Part shown: piece after piece, positions 56,537 to 64,000 of the stretch
Layout: each line of letters opens with the position of its first letter
Numbering within the stretch: the first letter of the stretch is position 1
DNA from: JABFRJ01 sp963847145
GTDB taxonomy: Bacteria; Pseudomonadota; Alphaproteobacteria; Rhizobiales; Hyphomicrobiaceae
NCBI GenBank assembly: GCA_963847145.1
Contig: CAWJYN010000003.1
Location: forward strand, 930,001 to 994,000
Length of the DNA stretch: 64,000 nt
Reading direction: 5' to 3'
Position numbers and translations under genes: made by a program
The notes under the pieces: generated by a model
The model's input: the letters and a program-made list of their open reading frames with translations, nothing else
Database searches by the model: none
Told to the model about the DNA's origin: nothing

Positions 56537-58861
56537 ATGGCCGATGACATGACGACGGACGGCGCCGGGCGGAACCCGATGATCCCGGCCAACTTCGGGC
56601 TGCTGGTGGCGGTGTTCACGGCAACGACGTTCCTATCGGCGATCCTGCTGTTCTCGATCCAGCCGCTGTTTGCAAAGATGGTCCTGCCGGTGCTTGGCGG
56701 CGCACCGTCGGTGTGGGCGGTTGCCGTGTGCTTCTTCCAGATCGCGCTGCTGGCGGGGTATTGCTACGCGCATGTGCTGAAGACGTATGTGCCGGCGGGA
56801 CAGTCGGGTTACATCCATCTCGCGCTGTGCCTGATGGCGTTTGCGGCGCTGCCGATTGCGTTGCCGGCGAGCTGGGGGGAGCCGCCGCCAGGCGAACCGT
56901 ATCTGTGGCAGATGGGGTTGTTTGCTGTCGCGGTGGGGCTGCCGTTCGTGGCGGTGGCGGCGAATGCGCCGCTGCTGCAGGCGTGGTTTGCCGAGACACG
57001 GCATCCGGCGGCGCGCGATCCGTATTTCCTCTACGCCGCCAGCAACCTTGGCAGCTTTGCCGCGTTGCTCGGCTATCCTTTTCTGCTGGAGCCGGTGTGG
57101 GGTGTGACTGCGCTGAGCCGGTTCTGGACGCTGGGGTTTGTGGCTCTCGTGCTGTGCCTCGCGCTGGTGTTCCGCCTGTCGCGGTCTTATGCGGATGGTG
57201 ATGCTGCACTGCCGGCCGATGTGCTGGCTGACGACACGGGCCTGAGCGCACCCACCTGGACGGCGCGCGCACAGTGGATCTTGCTGTCGGCGGTTCCATC
57301 GGCACTGTTGACAGCGTTCACAACGCACGTGACGACCGACGTGGCCTCCGCGCCGCTGCTGTGGGTGCTGCCGCTGGCGTTCTATCTGCTGACGTTTGTG
57401 ATCGTGTTCCGTGCGCGTGCGCTGATCCCGCAGACGGTGTTGCTGCCGGTGCATCTGATTGCGGTGACGGCGGCGCTGCTGGTGCTGTCGCAGACCAAGA
57501 ACGAAGGCTGGTTTCTGACCGCGCCCGTCGGCGCGCTCGCGTTCTTTTCGTCGGCACTGGTCGCGCATCGCACGCTGTATGAGGCGCGGCCTGCGGCCAA
57601 ACATCTGACCGCGTTCTATCTTTGGATGTCATTTGGGGGCGCGCTCGGCGGGTTGGCGGCCGCACTGATCGCACCGCGGATTTTTTCAGAGGTGTTTGAA
57701 TATCCACTGTTGCTGGCGCTGACGTTTGCGTGCCGGCCGCGTGCGTTTGATCTTGGGCCGAAGCCGCGTGAGGCTGGGCTGGCGCTGTGGCTGGTGGTGG
57801 CGCTCGGGCTGCTGGCGGCCTACTGGGTGCCGTGGGCGATCGGCCGCCTGCCGTCGGGCCGCCTGTCTGTGTTGGCGATCGAGTGGGGCTCGACGGCGTT
57901 CGTGGCCGCAATCCTGGCGGCTGTGGTGCTGGCCAGCTGGAACTTTCCACCCCGGCAACTGGCGGCGGCGCTGTGCATGTGCGTGGCGGTGACGACGCTG
58001 CCGTCGGCGGTGAAGAAGGGCGAAGCCAAACGCAGCTATTTCGGCGTTTACCGGGTGATGCAATCGGCCGATGGGCAATTCAACACGCTGGTGCACGGCT
58101 CGACGCTGCATGGCGCGCAGCGCATTCGCGATGCCGAGGGGAATGCCGTCGCTGATATCTCGCCGGCGACGTACTACTACGAGGGCAGTCCGATGGCGCG
58201 GACCGTGGCGGCGCGGCGGGAGGTGTTACGTGCGCAAGGCCGCATCGGCCGCTATGGCGTGATCGGTCTCGGTACGGGCTCGCTGGCGTGCCACGCCGAA
58301 AAGGACGAGACGTGGCGGATTTTCGAGATCGATCCGCTGATGGTCGAAATCGCCAGCGGTGACGAGAACTTCACGTTTCTCGAGAATTGCATGCCGGAGC
58401 CGGACATCCAGATCGGCGACGCGCGGTTGACCTTGGCCAAAGAAGACGACGCGTCGTTTGATCTGTTGATCGTGGATGCGTTTTCATCCGACGCAGTCCC
58501 GGTCCATCTGATGACGGCGGAGGCGCTGAAACTTTATCTTTCGAAGCTGACGCCGGATGGCGTGGCGCTGCTGCATATTTCGAACCGCTATCTCGATCTT
58601 GATGCGGTGCTGGGCGCAACCGCCAAGGTGGTGCCGGGCCTGTACGGGTATCTGCTGTCGGATGACGTGGCCGATGGCAGCTACGCGCAGTCGACGTCGA
58701 CGGTGGCGCTGTTTGCCAAGTCAGAGTTGGCGCTGGAACCCTACAAGACATTGGCCGAGATGAAGCCGCTGGATGCGAGCAAGATGCGCGCCTGGACCGA
58801 CGACTATTCCGATATCCTGCGGCCGTTCCTGTCGAAGTATAAGCGGCGGTTCGGAGAGTGA
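56537..58861 (+). CDS. Spermidine-synthase-like membrane protein
   Basis: A 774-residue two-part protein. The first 480 residues contain about 12 hydrophobic segments (LLVAVFTATTFLSAILLFSIQPLFAK near the start). The C-terminal part is a Rossmann methyltransferase-like domain related to spermidine synthase: GVIGLGTGSLACHA (about 575), RIFEIDPLMVEIA, and the acidic DLLIVDAFSSDAVPVHLMT. Such 'fused MFS/spermidine synthase' proteins are widespread, but the enzymatic activity is not established and canonical polyamine-binding residues cannot all be seen. The ATG at 56537 has GTG just before it as an alternative start. Confidence 0.88.
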   Translation: MADDMTTDGAGRNPMIPANFGLLVAVFTATTFLSAILLFSIQPLFAKMVLPVLGGAPSVWAVAVCFFQIALLAGYCYAHVLKTYVPAGQSGYIHLALCLMAFAALPIALPASWGEPPPGEPYLWQMGLFAVAVGLPFVAVAANAPLLQAWFAETRHPAARDPYFLYAASNLGSFAALLGYPFLLEPVWGVTALSRFWTLGFVALVLCLALVFRLSRSYADGDAALPADVLADDTGLSAPTWTARAQWILLSAVPSALLTAFTTHVTTDVASAPLLWVLPLAFYLLTFVIVFRARALIPQTVLLPVHLIAVTAALLVLSQTKNEGWFLTAPVGALAFFSSALVAHRTLYEARPAAKHLTAFYLWMSFGGALGGLAAALIAPRIFSEVFEYPLLLALTFACRPRAFDLGPKPREAGLALWLVVALGLLAAYWVPWAIGRLPSGRLSVLAIEWGSTAFVAAILAAVVLASWNFPPRQLAAALCMCVAVTTLPSAVKKGEAKRSYFGVYRVMQSADGQFNTLVHGSTLHGAQRIRDAEGNAVADISPATYYYEGSPMARTVAARREVLRAQGRIGRYGVIGLGTGSLACHAEKDETWRIFEIDPLMVEIASGDENFTFLENCMPEPDIQIGDARLTLAKEDDASFDLLIVDAFSSDAVPVHLMTAEALKLYLSKLTPDGVALLHISNRYLDLDAVLGATAKVVPGLYGYLLSDDVADGSYAQSTSTVALFAKSELALEPYKTLAEMKPLDASKMRAWTDDYSDILRPFLSKYKRRFGE

Positions 58862-58874
58862 AGAAAGCGTTGAT

Positions 58875-59140
58875 GTAGGTTGGGTCAAGGCGTTGGCCGC
58901 AACCCAACACTCACGAACGGAGCAAGCAATGTTGGGTCGCGCGAAGGCTTGACCCAACCTACGTCTGTGCACGGGATGACAACAAAACGTAGGTTGGGTT
59001 AGCTGCGCTTCAGCAGCGTAACCCAACAGGGCTAGCGAGATAGTCCGGCGGCAGGGTGCTGCACTGTTTCGCCTGGACCTGTTGGGTTACGCGCCAAGAC
59101 ATCGCTGCGCGACGCATTGGCACTAACCCAACCCACATTG
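58875..59140. repeat. Two tandem BIME units, GTAGGTTGGGT type
   Basis: Unit 1 (58875-58963) begins GTAGGTTGGGTC and ends GACCCAACCTACG. Unit 2 (58988-59140) begins CGTAGGTTGGGTTAGC and ends with TAACCCAACCCACA. Each has internal GTTGGGT/ACCCAAC hairpins. They fill the spacer between the spermidine-synthase-like gene and the M20 gene. The type recurs at 61730-61822. Confidence 0.8.
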
Positions 59141-59148
59141 GCGCGCAA

Positions 59149-60315
59149 TCATCCAGGCATCGCCGTCTCAGCAAGCCGCGCCCAGAACGAAACGCCGTGG
59201 GTGATCGCTTCGTCGTTGAAGTCGTAGGCGGGGTGGTGGACGGAGGCGGTGTTGCCGTTGCCGAAGAAGACGAACGCGCCGGGGCGGCGTTCGAGCATGA
59301 AGGAGAAATCCTCGCCGCCCATCACCGGTGTCACATGATCGTTGACCATGTCCTTGCCGGAAATCTCGCGGGCGATGGAGGCGGCAAACGCGGCCTGTTT
59401 GGCGTGATTGCGGGTGACGGGATAGCCGCGCTCGTAGGTGGCCTTGGCGGTCGCGCCGAACAGTTTGGCGGTCCCCTCGGCGACTTCGACGATGCGTTTT
59501 TCAAGCAGATCGCGCACGTCCGGGGTGAGTGAGCGTGCGGTTCCCTTGATCTCGGCGGTTTGCGGGATGACGTTGCTGGCCGAACCGGCGTGGAACATGC
59601 ACAGCGAGACGACGCCGCTTTCCAACGGATTGACGTTGCGCGAGACAATCGACTGCATGGCGATGACGATGTGCGACGCCACCAGCACGGTGTCGATGTT
59701 CATGTGCGGCTTGGCGGCGTGCCCGCCTTTGCCCTCGATGAGAATATGCACGCTATCGGAGGCGGCCATCATCGGGCCGGGGCACGTCGCGAAGCTGCCG
59801 ATCGCCATGCCGGGCTGATTGTGCATGCCGTAGACTTCCTGAATGCCCCAGCGCTCCATCATGCCATCGTCGACCATGGCTTTGCCGCCGGCGCCGCCTT
59901 CTTCAGCGGGCTGGAAGATGAGCACCACAGTGCCGTCGAAGTTGCGCGTTTCGCAGAGATACTTCGCGGCGCCGAGCAACAGCGCGGTGTGGCCGTCGTG
60001 CCCGCAGGCGTGCATCTTGCCTTTGGACTTTGAGGCGTAGGGCAGGCCGGTGATTTCATCCATCGGCAAGGCGTCCATGTCGGCGCGCATGCCGATGACT
60101 TTGCCGGAGCGGTTGGACTTGCCTTTGATCACGGCGACAACGCCGGTGCGGCCGATCCCCGGCACGACTTCATCGCAGCCGAAAGCTTTCAACTTGTCGA
60201 CGACGGAGGCTGCCGTGCGATGCACATCGTAGAGAATCTCCGGATGTTCATGGAAATCTCGGCGCCAGGCGGTGATTTCGTCTTTCATACCAGCAATGCG
60301 GTTGATGATGGGCAT
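59149..60315 (-). CDS. M20-family amidohydrolase (hippurate hydrolase-like)
   Basis: A 388-residue metallohydrolase. GMRADMDALPM, HACGHDGHTALLLG, FQPAEEGGAGG and GMHNQPG are the metal-site motifs of the HipO/AmhX branch, which removes N-acyl groups from amino acids or similar amides. The lid domain (residues 185-300) is complete. The start at 60315 gives MPIINRIAG; the upstream frame to 60369 is not conserved. The physiological substrate is not identified. It is flanked by repeats on both sides. Confidence 0.93.
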   Translation of the reverse strand: MPIINRIAGMKDEITAWRRDFHEHPEILYDVHRTAASVVDKLKAFGCDEVVPGIGRTGVVAVIKGKSNRSGKVIGMRADMDALPMDEITGLPYASKSKGKMHACGHDGHTALLLGAAKYLCETRNFDGTVVLIFQPAEEGGAGGKAMVDDGMMERWGIQEVYGMHNQPGMAIGSFATCPGPMMAASDSVHILIEGKGGHAAKPHMNIDTVLVASHIVIAMQSIVSRNVNPLESGVVSLCMFHAGSASNVIPQTAEIKGTARSLTPDVRDLLEKRIVEVAEGTAKLFGATAKATYERGYPVTRNHAKQAAFAASIAREISGKDMVNDHVTPVMGGEDFSFMLERRPGAFVFFGNGNTASVHHPAYDFNDEAITHGVSFWARLAETAMPG

Positions 60316-60340
60316 GGGGGAAGCCTCGTTGGGGGAAGGG

Positions 60341-60425
60341 GAAATTCGGGACAGGCACCAATTTCCCATGGATTTCGCCGTACCAGCGGCAGTGTTGCAT
60401 GAAATTGGTGGCTGTCCCCAATTTC
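60341..60425. repeat. Inverted repeat, GGGACAGGCACCAATTT type
   Basis: Left arm GAAATTCGGGACAGGCACCA at 60341-60360 and right arm GGTGGCTGTCCCCAATTTC at 60407-60425 are near-perfect inverted copies. The element is a known style of bacterial dispersed palindrome. The right arm overlaps the stop codon of the S4 gene. Confidence 0.75.
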
Positions 60426-60828
60426 AATCGTTGTCGTGCAGCTTGTCGGTCAGGCGGCGATCGCGTTTGGTGGGGCGGCCGGACCCGGCGTCGCGGCCGG
60501 TGGCGTGGTCGCTATGGCTGGGGTCGCGTGGCGGTGGCGGTGGTGTGAGGTCCTTATACAGCGTTTGGGCTTCGGCGGCGGGGCCACGGCGGATGCCGGG
60601 CGCGACGACTTCCAGGATACGCACACGGCCGCCCATGCCAAGGGTCAGCACGTCGCCTGGTTTGACGAGTTGGCTCGGCTTTTCGGCACGGATGCGATTG
60701 ATACGCACCTTGCCATCGCTGACGAGGTCTGCCGCTAAGGTGCGCGACTTGATCACGCGCGTGAACCACAACCATTTGTCGATGCGCTGACTGACAGTGG
60801 GGCTCAGGCTGGCCGGCGTGTCGCTCAT
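60424..60828 (-). CDS. S4-domain RNA-binding protein (Hsp15-like)
   Basis: A 134-residue protein. RIDKWLWFTRVIKSRTLAADLV, then GKVRINRIRAEKPSQLVKPGDVLTL is an S4 RNA-binding domain of the Hsp15 type. Hsp15 binds 50S subunits with stalled nascent chains. The C-terminal 50 residues are Pro- and basic-rich (PPPPPRDPSHS, KRDRRLTDKL). The start at 60828 fits family N-termini. It is on the same strand as the M20 gene, downstream of a spacer of 387 bases. Confidence 0.9.
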   Translation of the reverse strand: MSDTPASLSPTVSQRIDKWLWFTRVIKSRTLAADLVSDGKVRINRIRAEKPSQLVKPGDVLTLGMGGRVRILEVVAPGIRRGPAAEAQTLYKDLTPPPPPRDPSHSDHATGRDAGSGRPTKRDRRLTDKLHDND

Positions 60829-61215
60829 GGTGTCCGTGTGGCGTGGAGGACTGGATGTCGATCGCCGCATGATGCGCACTCAATTTGCCGCACTTCAACG
60901 CACCTGAGGCTGAAAACAGATCTGCTTCGCGGCGGCGCAAGAGTCTGGCGGTGTCAGTATGCCGGAAAACCGACATCTCCACAGTTAGCCGCTTGGGTCA
61001 TCCACAGGCTTCTGTGCAAGTCCATGATTTCGCTCAACGCCTGCCACCGGTCGGCCCTTTTGCACGTGGAGAAGGGTTTGGCTTGCTTGCGCCGGGAATC
61101 AGACAGCGGTTACGTCGCGAGCAAGAGATTCGGTGATTTGCAACGATGTGCAGGATCGCCGCGTGTCGCCGACCGGATCGTGCGCGGCCCAGCGTGCGAA
61201 AAGACGAGGATCAGC
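60829..61215. other. Spacer between divergent S4 gene and YbjN gene
   Basis: About 390 bases, no gene recognised. The frame is open but shows no family likeness. A ribosome binding site, GACGAGGA at 61203-61210, precedes the YbjN gene. Confidence 0.45.
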
Positions 61216-61710
61216 ATGGCCATCGCCGATATCGGATACGAGCGCACCAATCCGGTCGATCTTGTCGAACGCATAGCGGCGGGGCACGACTGGGCCACCG
61301 ACCGGACGGCAACCGACGAGCTCACTCTCGTCGTGGCAGGAAGTTGGGCCGACTATCATGTGTCGCTCAATTGGCGGGATGATCTCGAGACGCTGCACCT
61401 GGCGTGTGCGTTCGAGTTCAAGGTGCCGGATGCGCGGCTCGCCGAGGTCTACAAGCTGGTGGCGATGATCAACGAGCAGCTGTGGATCGGGCACTTCGAT
61501 GTGTGGACCCACGAAGGGCTGATCATGTTCCGGCATGGGCTGATGCTGAACGGCTCACTGGCGACGCCGGGGCAGTGCGAAGCCATGCTGCGGGCGGCGT
61601 TGGAAGCGTGCGAGCGCTATTACCAATCGTACCAGTTCGTTGTTTGGGCCGGCAAAGACGCCAAAACCGCCATGGCGGCCGCGGCGTTTGATACCGAAGG
61701 GCGGGCTTGA
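61216..61710 (+). CDS. YbjN domain-containing protein
   Basis: A 164-residue protein of the YbjN family (PF10722-like), recognised by NPVDLVERIAAGHDWATDRTATDELTLVVAGSWADYHVS and the C-terminal VWTHEGLIMFRHGLML with GQCEAMLRAALEACERYY. The fold is related to type III secretion chaperones. YbjN itself is a stress-linked regulator in E. coli, but the function in this family is not settled. The start at 61216 has GAGGA about seven bases before it. Confidence 0.88.
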   Translation: MAIADIGYERTNPVDLVERIAAGHDWATDRTATDELTLVVAGSWADYHVSLNWRDDLETLHLACAFEFKVPDARLAEVYKLVAMINEQLWIGHFDVWTHEGLIMFRHGLMLNGSLATPGQCEAMLRAALEACERYYQSYQFVVWAGKDAKTAMAAAAFDTEGRA

Positions 61711-61729
61711 ACACGATGTAGGGTTAGCA

Positions 61730-61822
61730 CGTAGGTTGGGTTAGCCGTGTTTCAGCGGCGTAACCCAACAATCCCTGAAGCTGTTGGGTTACGGCGCGAA
61801 GAGCGCCTAACCCAACCTACGT
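61730..61822. repeat. BIME element, GTAGGTTGGGTTAGC type
   Basis: It begins CGTAGGTTGGGTTAGCC and ends GCCTAACCCAACCTACG, almost perfectly inverted, with two internal GTTGGGTTAC-like hairpins. It closely resembles the units at 58988-59140. It sits between the YbjN gene and the convergent SEL1 gene. Confidence 0.85.
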
Positions 61823-61830
61823 CATCGCTG

Positions 61831-62988
61831 TCACTGCAGCACCGCGGTCCGGTCGCGCCAGAGGGTGGCTGCTTGATCGGCTTTGAGGCGGTCAGGCTTA
61901 CTCAGCTTGCCGAGCGCTTGTTCGAGGACCGCGTCGTCGATGCCATTGCCTTTGGCGATCAGATGCCACGTGGCGGCCTCGACGGGATTGGCTGGCACGC
62001 CGCGGCCGTGATGCTGGCAACGCGCGAAACGGTTCTGGGCGACGGCATTGCCCTTCGCTGCCGCCTGGCGGAACATGTCTGCACCGCGCTTTTCGTCGAC
62101 TGGCACACCTTTGCCTTGAAACAGGATGATGCCGAAATCGAGTTGGGCCTCCGGCACACCTGCAGCGGCCGCGCGTTCAAGCCAGCGGGCGGCGTCGAAG
62201 GCGTTGGCGTCGGTGCCGGTGCCGGTGGCGTAGAGCGTGGCGAGATCGTACTGCGCTTGGGGCAAGCCTTTGTCGGCAGAGTACGTGAGGTGGGCCAGGG
62301 CGCGCCGCGGGTTCAGCGGCTTGCCTTCGCCCATCAGGAACAGCATGGCGAGATTGTAGTTGGCGACGATGTGGCCCTTGGCTGCCGCGCTCTCGAACAT
62401 CTTGGCGGCACCGTCGCGATCTTTTTTGAGCGCGCCGCCTTCGGCCAGCATGACGCCGAAAGCGAACATGGCGTTGATGTCGCCCTGCTCGGCACCGCGA
62501 CGGTACCAGGTGGCGGCCTGGACATCATCTCGGGGCACGCCAAGCCCTTCCTGGTAGAGTCGGCCGATCAGCGTGGCGGCTTGCGGCTCGCCTCGTTCGG
62601 AGGCGGCTTTGGCGAGTTCGAGCGCTGTCTGATAGCGGCCGAGGTCGAAGGCCTCGTAGGCGGGATCGCCGCCGGTGCCGGTTTTGGCGATGGAGCTGTC
62701 GCCGGTCAGCGGCGGTGACGAGGGGAGTTGCGGGATGCTGCCGGCCGGCGCAAGCGGCGCGCGCGTGGTGAAAACCGCTCCATTGGATGTCATGCCGCCT
62801 TGGCCGGGTGTGGGGGCTGGGGCCGATTTCAACAGTTTGGCGCCGCCGGCGCGATCGGTGGGCGCGACGACGCGGTCGCTGGTCCAGGCGCTGGAATCGG
62901 ATTGTGCAAACGCTTGTTGCGCGACCGTTGGCGCGGCGAGCGCGGCGCCGACGAGGCTTGCCAACAGTGCGCGGCGTGCGGTGCTCAT
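61831..62988 (-). CDS. Exported SEL1-like repeat protein
   Basis: A 385-residue protein with a signal peptide (ALLASLVGAALAAPTVAQQAFA) and a Ser/Pro-rich linker. From about residue 108 there are about six SEL1 repeats of 36 residues, e.g. AATLIGRLYQEGLGVPRDDVQAATWYRRGAE and AMFAFGVMLAEGG. SEL1 repeats mediate protein contacts in exported scaffold and signalling proteins. Its start overlaps the stop of the ThiE-like gene by four bases (ATGA), so the two are translationally coupled. Confidence 0.9.
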   Translation of the reverse strand: MSTARRALLASLVGAALAAPTVAQQAFAQSDSSAWTSDRVVAPTDRAGGAKLLKSAPAPTPGQGGMTSNGAVFTTRAPLAPAGSIPQLPSSPPLTGDSSIAKTGTGGDPAYEAFDLGRYQTALELAKAASERGEPQAATLIGRLYQEGLGVPRDDVQAATWYRRGAEQGDINAMFAFGVMLAEGGALKKDRDGAAKMFESAAAKGHIVANYNLAMLFLMGEGKPLNPRRALAHLTYSADKGLPQAQYDLATLYATGTGTDANAFDAARWLERAAAAGVPEAQLDFGIILFQGKGVPVDEKRGADMFRQAAAKGNAVAQNRFARCQHHGRGVPANPVEAATWHLIAKGNGIDDAVLEQALGKLSKPDRLKADQAATLWRDRTAVLQ

Positions 62989-63677
62989 GCCCGGTCGTCT
63001 CCGGTTTCGCTGCCGGTGTTCAGGACGGCATCGACATCGCCGACGAGGACCATCACGGCTTCGAGTGAAGCTCTGGGCGGCACTGTGAGCGCAACGAAAT
63101 CGGCGCCGTCGCTGTCGGCGGTGGCGGCTTCGTCAGCGGTGGTGACGTCGAGGGCGACGCAAGGAACCTCAAAGATGCTGGCCCACCAGCCGATCATGTC
63201 ATCACGGGCTTCGCGCGCCACAGGTGTGCCCTCGGCGGCACCGAAGGCGACGTAGTCGGCGCCCGCCTCACCGGCTTCCATGGCGCGGTGGCGGGAAATG
63301 CCGGCATCGACGCCGATGTTGGCTGAGGCACCGAGGCTGGCGCGCGCGTCGGCCATCAGATCGCTCAAGGGACCATCGCCGCGGGCGGCGAAGTGGACGC
63401 CGTCGGCCTTGAGTGTGCGGGCGAGACGGACGTCCTCGAAGATGATGGCAGCGGCGCCGTAGTCCTGGGCGAGATCCACCAAAGGCTTCACCTCACCGGC
63501 GCCGAGATGGTGCTCGGCGGCTGGCCGGATCAATACGGCGGCCGGCTGGCAATGGCCGAAGGCGGCGCGCAAGGCTTCCACTGCGCCGGGTCCTGGCTGA
63601 ACCGTCAGCATCAGCTGGCACGCCGGCCATTCGATGTCGGCCGCTGACGTGCTGGATTTCGATTTGGTGTTGGCCAC
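62985..63677 (-). CDS. Thiamine-phosphate-synthase-like protein, active site degenerate
   Basis: A 230-residue TIM-barrel protein of the ThiE/TenI family. Recognisable are the core strand LMLTV, ADGVHFAARGD, IGVDAGISRHRAMEAGEAGADYVAFGA and the C-terminal VALDVTT. Compared with true ThiE it lacks the pyrophosphate-binding NDR and the Gly-Ser-His loop, so it may not make thiamine phosphate. No other thiamine gene is nearby. GTG 63677 is chosen as the start. Its last four bases overlap the SEL1 gene start. Confidence 0.78.
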   Translation of the reverse strand: MANTKSKSSTSAADIEWPACQLMLTVQPGPGAVEALRAAFGHCQPAAVLIRPAAEHHLGAGEVKPLVDLAQDYGAAAIIFEDVRLARTLKADGVHFAARGDGPLSDLMADARASLGASANIGVDAGISRHRAMEAGEAGADYVAFGAAEGTPVAREARDDMIGWWASIFEVPCVALDVTTADEAATADSDGADFVALTVPPRASLEAVMVLVGDVDAVLNTGSETGDDRA

Positions 63678-63830
63678 GTCCGGTCCCCGGTTCACTGCGC
63701 AAAGGGTATTTGGAGCGAATGCGGCGGGATGGTGGCAGCGCGGATTGTCGCGGGGACGACCGATGGGAACCATAGAGGCGCCATGATAGAGCGCCATGAT
63801 GCGGAAAAATTGAGCGTGATCGAGGGATAA

Positions 63831-64000
63831 ATGCGTACTTTGTTGACGAAGGGGCTCGGCGGCCTGGCGATGGCGTCGAGTATTGTCATGGCGAGTATTG
63901 CCATGGCGGGATCATCGGCGATGGCACAGGCGGCAGCGCCGCAACCGGTGGCCGGGGCTGTGCCGGGTGCTGTTGTGGCCAAACCAGCGGCGAAACCGCG
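63831..64000 (+). CDS. Exported protein, 5' fragment
   Basis: The gene starts at 63831 after CGAGGGAT and runs off the window end, so only 56 codons are seen. They encode a signal-like stretch (KGLGGLAMASSIVMASIAMAGSSAMAQAAAPQ) and then an Ala/Pro-rich segment. The family cannot be named. It is divergent from the ThiE-like gene. Confidence 0.65.
   Translation, partial: MRTLLTKGLGGLAMASSIVMASIAMAGSSAMAQAAAPQPVAGAVPGAVVAKPAAKP

Overview
This 64 kb GC-rich window looks like the chromosome of an alphaproteobacterium, probably of the Hyphomicrobiales (Rhizobiales). The evidence is SciP (a CtrA inhibitor known from this class), a DUF4167 protein beside prfA-prmC, a Rhizobium/Rhodobacter-type PmtA, and a RibBA whose GTP cyclohydrolase half has lost its zinc cysteines. 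Most genes are housekeeping and tightly packed. Accessory islands sit at about 7-26 kb, 28-33.5 kb and 43-44.8 kb.

Layout. 0-6.7 kb: the 3' part of metH, a zinc hydrolase, a YqeY-like protein, then the overlapping operon ribE-ribBA-ribH-nusB. 6.9-26 kb (minus strand): a probable surface operon. It has a giant repeat adhesin of about 5,100 residues (13 alternating repeats, then 26 DUF11/DUF7507-like repeats, DUF11, an SdrD-B-like domain and an OmpA-like tail), followed by a 1,197-residue outer-membrane beta-barrel protein. 26.6-28.3 kb: a divergent membrane protein/XRE regulator pair and a coiled-coil protein. 28.5-32 kb: uvrB with two reading-frame breaks. A toxin-antitoxin pair lies between two copies of the uvrB 3' end. 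32-35 kb: an orphan membrane protein, an RsmC-like methyltransferase and a HIT protein. 35.5-42.9 kb: glnD, sciP, mnmA, pmtA, a cyclophilin and an SDR-type protein. 43-44.8 kb: a membrane-anchored protein joining a TIR domain to a lysozyme-like domain. 44.8-53.3 kb: an EamA transporter, an HTH membrane protein, prfA-prmC, DUF4167, an MFS transporter and a fatty-acid desaturase. 54-64 kb: a DUF599 protein, ruvX, a UPF0173 hydrolase, a membrane spermidine-synthase-like protein, an M20 amidohydrolase, an S4 RNA-binding protein, a YbjN protein, a SEL1 protein overlapping a degenerate ThiE-like protein, and the start of an exported protein.

Several intergenic spacers hold palindromic REP/BIME-like elements of at least four sequence types, as is common where REP-associated transposases have been active. 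No tRNA, rRNA, CRISPR array, insertion sequence or prophage was recognised.

The least ordinary parts are the giant adhesin/beta-barrel pair, the TIR-lysozyme fusion, and the toxin-antitoxin cassette inserted at the duplicated end of uvrB. Three reading-frame breaks (one in the adhesin, two in uvrB) look like single-base indels. They could be sequence errors or real mutations. The one in uvrB at about 29,209 falls exactly at the edge of the duplicated segment, so it may be a true recombination scar.
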